From contig CAJGCL010000060.1 in the NCBI GenBank assembly GCA_904501675.1, positions 1-11,744 of the forward strand: a stretch of 11,744 nt of DNA, in the 5' to 3' direction. This stretch comes from Clostridiaceae bacterium. Its GTDB lineage: Bacteria; Bacillota; Clostridia; Oscillospirales; Acutalibacteraceae. The notes beneath the pieces were generated by a model. It did no database searches, had not been told where the DNA came from, and worked only from the letters and a program-made list of their open reading frames with translations. This document shows positions 1 through 7,200 of the stretch, piece by piece (positions within the stretch are counted from its first letter, which is position 1; each line of letters begins with the position of its first letter). The position numbers were made by a program, and so were the translations under genes.

Positions 1-24
1 GCTCCGTTTTTAGGTTTACAATAA
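1..24 (+). CDS. possible 3' end of an upstream gene (partial)
   Basis: From base 1 one frame reads seven codons (APFLGLQ) and stops at TAA 22-24. That stop shares its last base with the ATG of rlmH (TAATG), a typical arrangement for translationally coupled genes. Another frame stops at 11-13, and the third is the rlmH frame itself. Seven residues are too few to identify a family, and a chance open frame of this length is quite possible. Confidence 0.3.
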   Translation, partial: APFLGLQ

Positions 25-503
25 TGAACACTACTGTTATTTGCTTAGGCAAACTCAAAGAGAAGTATCTAAGAGATGCTATTGATGAATATTCTAAAAG
101 ACTTTCCCTATACGGAAAACTGGATATAATTGAGCTTAACCCTGTAAGGCTTTCAGATAATCCTTCGCAAACAGAAATCAATAATGCTCTTGAAAAAGAG
201 GCAGAAGATATAAAAAAGAAAATCCCCAACAACAGTTATACTTTTGCTCTTTGTATTGAGGGCAAGGAAAAATCAAGCGAAGATTTTGCCAAGGCTATTA
301 AAAATACAGCTATTAGCGGTAAAAGCAATCTTGTTTTTATAATAGGTAGTTCATACGGGCTTTCTCCCGAAATAAAAGCGCTTGCTGATAACAAGCTCTC
401 TTTTTCTCCGATGACATTCCCCCACCAGCTTATGAGAGTTATGCTCCTTGAACAGATTTACAGAGCATTCCAGATTAACAACAACGGAAAATATCACAAA
501 TGA
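24..503 (+). CDS. rlmH: 23S rRNA (pseudouridine-1915-N3)-methyltransferase RlmH
   Basis: This is a 159-residue SPOUT-class methyltransferase, full length for the family. RlmH is a cytoplasmic homodimer that uses S-adenosylmethionine to methylate N3 of pseudouridine 1915 in helix 69 of 23S rRNA, acting on the assembled 70S ribosome. Visible hallmarks are the N-terminal strand TVICLGKLKEKYL (residues 4-16), the EGKEKSSEDFA loop (79-89), the glycine-rich cofactor loop IGSSYG (107-112), and the C-terminal trefoil-knot signature running from SFSPMTFPHQLMRV to the terminal YHK (126-159), with the invariant MTFPHQ and EQIYRA segments. The ATG at 24 matches the usual family N-terminus. Only a weak TAGG lies upstream, so translation may be coupled to a preceding gene. 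The next gene begins nine bases after the stop, suggesting co-transcription. Confidence 0.97.
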   Translation: MNTTVICLGKLKEKYLRDAIDEYSKRLSLYGKLDIIELNPVRLSDNPSQTEINNALEKEAEDIKKKIPNNSYTFALCIEGKEKSSEDFAKAIKNTAISGKSNLVFIIGSSYGLSPEIKALADNKLSFSPMTFPHQLMRVMLLEQIYRAFQINNNGKYHK

Positions 504-506
504 GGT
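502..506 (+). promoter_or_regulatory. ribosome binding site of the small Cys protein, overlapping the rlmH stop
   Basis: GAGGT lies six bases before the ATG at 513 and uses the last two bases of the rlmH TGA stop (501-503). It supports the small downstream reading frame as a real gene and fixes its start. It also suggests that ribosomes finishing rlmH feed this site. Confidence 0.7.
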
Positions 507-512
507 AATACT

Positions 513-686
513 ATGGCAATGTGCGATATGTGTGAAAACTACCGCTATGACGAAGATTTAGAAGAATATTTTTGCGATATTGAGTTAGACGAAGATGAAT
601 ATTTAAAATTCCTCACCTCTTCTAACTATGCCTGCCCATATTTCAAAGCAGATGATGAATATAGAATTGTAAGAAAACAGAATTAA
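513..686 (+). CDS. small four-cysteine protein downstream of rlmH (DUF6472-like)
   Basis: This 57-residue acidic protein starts MAMCDMCENYRYDEDLEEY and ends EYRIVRKQN. It has four cysteines: a CxxC pair (C4, C7), C21, and C41 in the motif ACPYF. The spacing could bind one zinc ion or an iron-sulfur centre, but that is inference. From memory it resembles the uncharacterised DUF6472 proteins that sit next to rlmH in Clostridia; the function is not known. Support for a real gene is a good ribosome binding site (GAGGT, spacing six), tight spacing to rlmH, conserved-looking composition, and a terminator starting 17 bases after the stop. M3 is an alternative start. Linkage to rlmH hints at a ribosome or RNA-related role without proving it. 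Confidence 0.8.
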   Translation: MAMCDMCENYRYDEDLEEYFCDIELDEDEYLKFLTSSNYACPYFKADDEYRIVRKQN

Positions 687-702
687 ATTTTATTATAAAA
701 AC

Positions 703-740
703 AAAAGCAGTAATCAGTTTTTACTGATTACTGCTTTTTT
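703..740. terminator. bidirectional intrinsic terminator between the rlmH operon and the MATE gene
   Basis: A perfect 16-bp inverted repeat (703-718 with 723-738) closes a TTTT loop. On the plus strand the stem runs into T735-740. On the minus strand it runs into TTTT, a G and then TTTTT. It therefore fits termination of both converging transcription units. The stop codon (714-716) and last codons of the minus-strand transporter gene lie inside the stem. Confidence 0.9.
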
Positions 741-2054
741 CATTATATACAGATAAAAAACTACCGATAGCACTGTTGCGACAGTCCATCCTATAGGCCA
801 GGAAACCCATATTCCTACATAACCTACAAAAGGTGAAAGAATATAAGATAAAATCACTCTTAATATAAGGTCAGTGAATGTGGCAACCATAAAAAGATTC
901 ATTCTGCCCATTCCCCTTAAAATACCATCTCCCACAAGTTTTATGCCTATAAAGCAATAAAACAAGGAAACAACCTTTAAAAATTCTGTACCGGACTTAA
1001 TTGCACCCGTGCTTTTTTCACCCTCCATAAAAAGAGAAAGAAGTTCTTTACTGAAACCGAAATACACTACTGCAAAAACGCAACCTGTTACTATTGCCAT
1101 TAAAGAGCCGTATTTCATACCTTCTTTTATACGGTTGAATTTAGCAGCACCTACATTCTGAGCTGTGAAACTAGAAACGCCATTACCGAATGTATAGAGC
1201 GCATTTATTGTAAATGTATTTAGTTTCATAGCTGCGGAAAAGCCTGCTATTACAGAAGAGCCATAGCTATTTATAAGCCTTTGTATAAATACATTTCCAA
1301 CGGAAACAAAGCTTTGCTGACATATGCTTGGAATTGATATACTACAAATTTTTTTAAATATTTCGAAAGAAAATAATTGGGGTCTGCTTTCAGTTTTCAA
1401 GGCCTTAATTCTTTTTAATAGCGTTAACACAGAAAGAACACCTGCTGTACCCTGAGCTATAAAAGTAGCCCACGCAACGCCTGTAACGCCCATATCTAAG
1501 TAAACAACCGCTATATAATCAAGAGCAACATTAAAAACAGATGAAAATATCAGGAAATACAGAGGTGTTTTAGAATCTCCGAGAGATGTGAAGATACCAT
1601 TAGCTATGTTATAAATAAATAAAAACACAAATCCGCCTATATATATTGCCATATAGGCAACTGCATTTTCAAAAATATTCTGTGGTGTATTAATTATCTT
1701 CATAAGTGCGGGAGTAAATAATATTCCTACTAAAGTTAAAAATCCGCTTAACACTCCACCTGAAATCAAAGAGGTAAAAACTGCAGTTTTAACTTTATTA
1801 TAATTTTTAGCGCCAAAAAACTGAGAAATAACAACACTGCAACCAATATTGCAGCCAAAAGCCACTGCATAAAAAACGTTTGTTACAGGATAAGAGGCTC
1901 CTATAGCTGCCAAAGCGTCTTCCCCTGCAAAACGGCCTGCAATAAGGCTATCTGCTATATTATAAAACTGTTGAAATATAACACTTATAAAAAGGGGCAA
2001 AGTAAACCTTAAAAGAACTTTTCTGCTTTTCCCTTCTGTTAAATCCTGAACCAT
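714..2054 (-). CDS. MATE family multidrug/sodium-coupled efflux transporter
   Basis: This 446-residue integral membrane protein has about twelve hydrophobic segments and is full length for the MATE family (NorM/DinF-like exporters of cationic drugs or metabolites driven by a sodium or proton gradient). The family pattern is visible in both halves. The first shows ILRFTLPLFISVIFQQFYNI-type helix 1 with RFAGEDALAAIGASYPV and VVISQFFGAKN. The second repeats this as VIAGFSAAMKLNTFTINALY and FTAQNVGAAKFNRIKEG. The substrate cannot be read from sequence. The ATG at 2054 has only a weak upstream purine stretch (ATGAG). A TATAAT-type promoter lies about 40 bases upstream, in the space shared with the divergent symporter gene. 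The 3' end of the coding sequence forms half of a terminator stem. Confidence 0.95.
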   Translation of the reverse strand: MVQDLTEGKSRKVLLRFTLPLFISVIFQQFYNIADSLIAGRFAGEDALAAIGASYPVTNVFYAVAFGCNIGCSVVISQFFGAKNYNKVKTAVFTSLISGGVLSGFLTLVGILFTPALMKIINTPQNIFENAVAYMAIYIGGFVFLFIYNIANGIFTSLGDSKTPLYFLIFSSVFNVALDYIAVVYLDMGVTGVAWATFIAQGTAGVLSVLTLLKRIKALKTESRPQLFSFEIFKKICSISIPSICQQSFVSVGNVFIQRLINSYGSSVIAGFSAAMKLNTFTINALYTFGNGVSSFTAQNVGAAKFNRIKEGMKYGSLMAIVTGCVFAVVYFGFSKELLSLFMEGEKSTGAIKSGTEFLKVVSLFYCFIGIKLVGDGILRGMGRMNLFMVATFTDLILRVILSYILSPFVGYVGIWVSWPIGWTVATVLSVVFYLYIMKKAVISKN

Positions 2055-2090
2055 TTATACTCATATCTTTCTTTAAAAATCAATATATTT

Positions 2091-2118
2091 ATTATAGTCA
2101 TTTTAAATAAAAAGTAAA
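2091..2118 (-). promoter_or_regulatory. promoter of the MATE gene
   Basis: Read on the minus strand, TATAAT (2091-2096) is preceded after 16 bases by TTTACT (2113-2118, four of six matches to TTGACA). Transcription would begin near 2084, giving a leader of about 30 bases before the ATG at 2054. On the plus strand the same bases contain TATAGT (2093-2098), which could be the -10 element for the divergent symporter gene, but no good -35 element accompanies it. The two promoters may therefore overlap. Confidence 0.6.
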
Positions 2119-2133
2119 GAAGGTTGAGGAATT

Positions 2134-3423
2134 TTGCAAGGTTTTTTAAACGCTGTTAACGGTGTTGTATGGGGCGCACCAATGCTTATATTTTTTGTGT
2201 TTACCGGTTTACGTTTTAGTTTTAAAAGCCGTTTCTACCAGATAAGAAACTCATTAAAGTCATTAAAAATATTTCTCAACTCCATCTGCGGTAAAGTTGA
2301 GGACAAAGGCATTTCACAATTTTCTGCCTTTTGCTCTGTTCTTGGTGCTTGCATAGGTACAGGCAACATTGTTGGTGTTGCAACTGCTATCTACTCAGGT
2401 GGTGCAGGTACAGTTTTTTGGATGGTTATCTCTGCTTTTCTTTCAATGATGACTGCATATACAGAAAACTATCTTGGTGCAAGTTATAGTAAAAGGTATA
2501 ACTTTATAAAAAACTCCTCCGGAGCATTACTTTATATTGAAAATGGACTTAACATGAAAGGATTAACAAAAATCTATGCTTTTCTCTGTCTAATGTCCGT
2601 TTTCGGTATGGGCAATATGACTCAAAGCAATTCCTTAACTGACGCAATGAAGGTAACCTTTAATATATCCCCTGCTATAACATCTTTTTTAATAGCTCTG
2701 CTCGCCTTTTTTATTATAAGAGGCGGTATAAAAAGAATATCATCCTTACAAACAGTTTTAGTTCCAATAGCAACGCTTTTTTATTTGGTTATAAGCGCGG
2801 TTATTCTTGTGAAATTCAGAAGTAATATTATGCCCTGTATACGTCTTATTTTTTTTGAAGCGTTTTCTTTTAAAGCATTAAATGGATTTGGTATGTACAA
2901 GGCTATGCGGTATGGTATAGCGAGAGGTGTTTTTTCTAACGAAGCAGGGTTAGGGTCATCTACATTTTTTCACGCCCAATCGCACAATCTCAACGGTAAT
3001 ATTCAAGGAATATCAGCTATGGCAGAGGTTTTTATTGACACAATATTTATGTGCACAATAACCGCTCTTGTTATTTTAGTAAGCACACCATATGGTGATA
3101 CCTCTTTATATGGTGCCGGACTATCCTCCCTTGCATATAGTTCAATAGGTTCAATCGGAAAAATTGGAGTTGGAATTTTAACCGCAGTTTTCTCTTTTTT
3201 ATCATTAATCAGTTGTTCTTTTTATGGTGAAAATGCATTTAATTATCTTTTCAAAGGGAAATATCCTAAAGCTTACATTATTATCTATGTTATTCTTGTT
3301 TTTATAGGTGGTTCTAATTCACCTGAAGCAGTATGGAGTATTGCGGATATTTTCAATGGTTTAATGGCTATACCAAATCTTTTTGCAATAAATTGTCTTA
3401 GTAAAGAAGTCGCATATGAGTGA
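2134..3423 (+). CDS. AGCS family sodium:alanine/glycine symporter
   Basis: This 429-residue polytopic membrane protein belongs to the alanine/glycine:cation symporter family (AgcS/DagA/AlsT type), which imports small neutral amino acids with sodium. The sequence shows the N-terminal NAVNGVVWGAPMLI segment, the sodium/substrate-site helix GTGNIVGVATAI (75-86), GGAGTVFWM (89-97), which matches the family signature except for a W to V change just after it, and GIARGVFSNEAGLGSS (261-276). The start is TTG at 2134, preceded by AAGAAGG and GAGGA. No ATG in the frame gives a complete first helix, and the TTG start matches usual family N-termini. The gene is divergent from the MATE gene and convergent with yunB, with a two-base gap and no terminator visible. 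Which amino acid it carries is not certain. Confidence 0.94.
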   Translation: MQGFLNAVNGVVWGAPMLIFFVFTGLRFSFKSRFYQIRNSLKSLKIFLNSICGKVEDKGISQFSAFCSVLGACIGTGNIVGVATAIYSGGAGTVFWMVISAFLSMMTAYTENYLGASYSKRYNFIKNSSGALLYIENGLNMKGLTKIYAFLCLMSVFGMGNMTQSNSLTDAMKVTFNISPAITSFLIALLAFFIIRGGIKRISSLQTVLVPIATLFYLVISAVILVKFRSNIMPCIRLIFFEAFSFKALNGFGMYKAMRYGIARGVFSNEAGLGSSTFFHAQSHNLNGNIQGISAMAEVFIDTIFMCTITALVILVSTPYGDTSLYGAGLSSLAYSSIGSIGKIGVGILTAVFSFLSLISCSFYGENAFNYLFKGKYPKAYIIIYVILVFIGGSNSPEAVWSIADIFNGLMAIPNLFAINCLSKEVAYE

Positions 3424-3425
3424 CG

Positions 3426-4115
3426 CTAATTCTCACGAACATAGTAGCTGTCAGGCACCTTACCTACAATTATCGTTTCAACAAGAACAATAGTTTCGTC
3501 AACACTTTCATTTAAATGGCAAAGCCCCATATATGCGTGGGCTGAGGCCTTCACATTAAGATAAATTGTATGACGTGTCTGGTTAATTCCTGCACTTTCG
3601 AATTTCGATTCCACATCTGTTACTGAGAAGCCATAAATGGTAGCAGGAACATCAATACAAGCGCCTCGTCCGTTAAAGAAAGCACCACCAAGCAGTGAAC
3701 CTATAGGAACAGGAACAACTGTTTCTGTAAACTCTCCCAATTTATCGGAACACCCGTCTGATATATCGGTTTTATATCCATTTATACAGGTGCTATCAAG
3801 CGTAATCGCTCCTATTGTTCCATCAGGATTTTTCTCTATTTTTACCATATCTCCATACTTAACACCAATCTCGTCAACCATTTCATTTACTGTGCCGTCC
3901 AGTACGTTTGAAAGAGTGTTTTTTAAAGCATTTCCGCCAACTGTCTGTATAACAGGCCTCATTTTTATATCACATAAAACCGATACAATACAAAAAACGA
4001 GAAATGCCGCAATTATCTTGAAAACAATTGCTTGCTTTTTGCTTGAACTAATAAATCTTTTTGCTTTGAGTGGAATTGTTCGTCTAAAATGAGGTTTGAA
4101 ATACACCCGCACCAT
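3426..4115 (-). CDS. yunB: sporulation protein YunB
   Basis: This 229-residue protein of the YunB family is restricted to endospore formers. In Bacillus subtilis yunB belongs to the mother-cell (sigma-E) regulon and is needed for normal spore formation, but its biochemical role is unknown. It has a basic N-terminus, one membrane segment (about 28-49), then RPVIQTVGGNAL (53-64), PVPIGSLLGG (135-144), FFNGRG (146-151) and the hallmark FESAGINQTRH (172-182), leaving most of the protein outside the membrane. The ATG at 4115 has AGGTGAT (4121-4127) five bases upstream. It stands alone on its strand between a terminator upstream and the convergent symporter gene downstream. Its presence indicates that the host genome descends from a spore former. 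Confidence 0.94.
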   Translation of the reverse strand: MVRVYFKPHFRRTIPLKAKRFISSSKKQAIVFKIIAAFLVFCIVSVLCDIKMRPVIQTVGGNALKNTLSNVLDGTVNEMVDEIGVKYGDMVKIEKNPDGTIGAITLDSTCINGYKTDISDGCSDKLGEFTETVVPVPIGSLLGGAFFNGRGACIDVPATIYGFSVTDVESKFESAGINQTRHTIYLNVKASAHAYMGLCHLNESVDETIVLVETIIVGKVPDSYYVREN

Positions 4116-4161
4116 ATAACATCACCTATACATTATATGAGTATATTTAGGTATTGATAAT

Positions 4162-4193
4162 AAAAATGGTCGAAGTCTAAAGACTTCGACCAT
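4162..4193 (-). terminator. intrinsic terminator of the large LRR protein gene
   Basis: A 12-13 bp perfect inverted repeat (4166-4178 with 4181-4193) carries the arm GGTCGAAGTCT. Read on the minus strand it is followed by TTTTTATTAT. It begins 14 bases after the stop of the large gene and separates it from yunB. The plus-strand side lacks a T run, so it is directional. Confidence 0.88.
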
Positions 4194-4207
4194 AAATTTA
4201 TTTATGA

Positions 4208-7200
4208 TTATTTCTTAATAACCAAGCCTGATTCGTATGCGCTGAAGCTACCATCTACAGCTCTTACTGTGTATCTGTAGTAGCCTGAAGCAGTAGCTGC
4301 GGTATCAACATAGCTTGTGCCTGTAACTGTTGTTACATATACCCAAGACTGACCTGCTGCACGGCGGTATACTCTGTAAGAATCCGCACCATTTACTGCA
4401 TTCCAGTTAACTTTAACGCCATTTGAAGTATTAGCGATACCTGTTAAGTGAGGTGCTGCAACATACTTTGTAACAAGGCCTGTTTCGTATGCACTGTAGT
4501 AGCCATCAATAGCTCTTACTGTGTATCTGTAATAGTTACCAGAATTTGCCTTAATAGCTGTATCTACGTAGCTTGTGCCTTTTACTGTTGCAATGCACTT
4601 CCATGTTTCGCCTGCGCCGCGACGATAAATCTTATATGACTTAGCGTTGCTTACAGCGTTCCAGGTAACCTTAACACCATTTGCTACATTAGCAATTGAT
4701 GTTAAATGAGGTGTTGCCACTCTCTTGATGTAGATACCATTTTCAAATCCGCTAAAGCCTGCATCGTTTGTTGCACGAACAGTATATCTCCAATATTCGC
4801 CGGTTGTTGCAGTCTTATCAACATATGTACAATCTTCTACTGTTGCAAGATATGTCCAAGACTTATCACCAGCTGCACGACGATATACTCTGTAGCCCTT
4901 TGCACCTTCAACCTCTTTCCATGTAAGAACGAGACCTTCGTTTCTGTTTACAAGAAGAAGAAGCTTTGGTGTTGCAGGAACCTTAGCAACTGAACCTGTA
5001 CCTGTTGAACCACCTGTTGAACCTTCAGGAGTAACAACTGTTCCACCTGGTGCTGCTGGTTTCTGCTGTGAACCATCTGATGCGCCGCAACCGCTACAAA
5101 CACCATTTTCGTATTTATGGCCTGTTGCAGGGATTTCTGTTGTTTGACCTATAAACTGACGGCAAACAGCACACATATCGCCCTCTTTACCTGCTTGTGT
5201 ACAAGTTGGATTAACTTTAACAGGAGTTGAGTACATTACATGCTCACCCTTGGTGGTTTCTACATAAGAATCACCGCAGTTTGTACATACATGCTGAATT
5301 TTACCATCTTCGAGGCATGTTGCTTTTTTTATTTCTGTGGAAACATAGCTATGGTCAAGCTTTGTGAGTACTTCCTCTTCCTCATAGAGACAACCTGTAT
5401 TTGTACACTTATAAATCTTAAGTCCATCAGCTTCGCAGGTTACAGGAGTAATCACTGTGCCTGCATCTAAAGCATGACCAAGAGCCTTGATATCTTCGTC
5501 AAAGGATTCAAGACAGCCTGCATTCTGACAAGCGTAACGCATTGTACCCTTCTCTTCACAAGTAGGAGCAGAAATAACCTTACCCGAATCAAAATTGTGC
5601 TTTGTAGCAGGAATTGGCTTTGTATAAGAATCTGTACAGCCGTCTCTTTGGCAACTATATGTCATTACACCATCAGTTTCACATGTAGGATCTGTTGTAA
5701 CAACACCTGTATTGTAATTATGACCGAGAGCATCTGTATCTTTTGTATCCTCAACCTCACCGCAACCTGAACAAACAAGTTCATCTAAACCTTTATCGAG
5801 GCAATTTGGCTCTACCTTTGTCTGCCATACAAGACCTGCAACGTGCTCAATTTCTGTTGCTATACCACGAGATTTTGCAAACAAAATACCCTGTGAATCG
5901 CAGTTACCCTTAATGATAAGGTCTGTTGCGCAATTATTAAATGCATTAGCTGCAATCTGCATTACACTGTCAGGAATTATTACTTTTGTAACATCTTTGC
6001 AACCAATAAATGCATCATCTGCAATTGCTGTTGTAGAATTCCAAACTGTAACCTCGCCTTCTTTACCTGCAGGGCAAAGCATAAGTGTATTAAGCTTCAC
6101 ATCGTAAAGTACGCCATCAACGCTGAAATAGAAGTCATTCTTATTATCTACATTGATCGCTGCAAGTGAATTACAATTTGTAAATGCACCCTTTTTAATC
6201 ATCTCAACATTTGCAGGAATATCAATTGTTTTAAGAGATGTACCATCAAATGCAGAGTCGCCGATAATCGTTATACTCTTAGGAAGATGAATTTCTGAAA
6301 GAGCGGAGCAATCTTTAAACATTGAGTAGCCTAACTCTAAACAACCATTGCCAAGTATAACGGTCTCAAGATTCCGGCAACCGTCAAAAATGTTGCCACC
6401 AACCTTATCATTATCTAAGCCGCCATAAATATCAACGTATTTAAGTGCAATACAATCGTTAAATGCAAAATTACCAATTTCTTCAATTGAACCTGTAACA
6501 ACTTTTTCAAGTCGGGGACATTCCTGGAAAGCATATGCTTCAATTGTACCGAGATTAAGAAAAATGTTTGCCTCTGTGAGGTTTGGCATCTTTGCAAATG
6601 AACCATTTTCAACAGTCGTTGCATCACCGGCAATTGTTGCTACAACAATGCTCTCTCTGTATTTGCCCCATTCTTCTGCAGTGTTATCTGCAAGAACATA
6701 AAGCTCGTTTGCATCTGTAATAAACCATGTAAGATTCTGGATACCGTTTTCATCAGCGTATGCATCTTTGTTAGTATCAAGAATACCATCAAAAGCATTA
6801 GTTGTTACTACATGAACCTTGAAGTGATTCGGATAATCCTCTGTGCACCATTCGTTTTGACAAGTATATGTATATTCGCCATTTTCGTGTACTGTTGGGT
6901 ATTTTGTAAGTGTGCCTTTATCATAGATGTGTTGCGTTGCAGGAATATCTGTCTTTTCCACATAGCCACAACCATTTTGACAAGTCTGCTCATAATAGCC
7001 GGTTTCTTCGCAAAGAGGAGCTTTTACTATTACCTTTTCGCCAAGCTTATGACCTGTTGCAGGAAGAATCTTTTCATATGATTGTCCACAAGCAGAATCG
7101 GTACATGTATATACCATTTTACCTGTAGCTTCACATGCAGGTTCTTTTGTTACTACACCATCATCATAGCTATGACCTGTTGCAGGAATAGGATAATCCT

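Noticed and set aside
3637..4092. 151-codon open frame on the plus strand opposite yunB.
   Set aside because: It lies antisense to a well-supported family member, has no family resemblance and no good ribosome binding site.
4132..4139. CATATAAT on the minus strand upstream of yunB as a sigma-E or sigma-A -10 element.
   Set aside because: It resembles both consensuses, but transcription from it would start near 4125, inside the yunB ribosome binding site, and no convincing -35 element is present. I could not place the yunB promoter.
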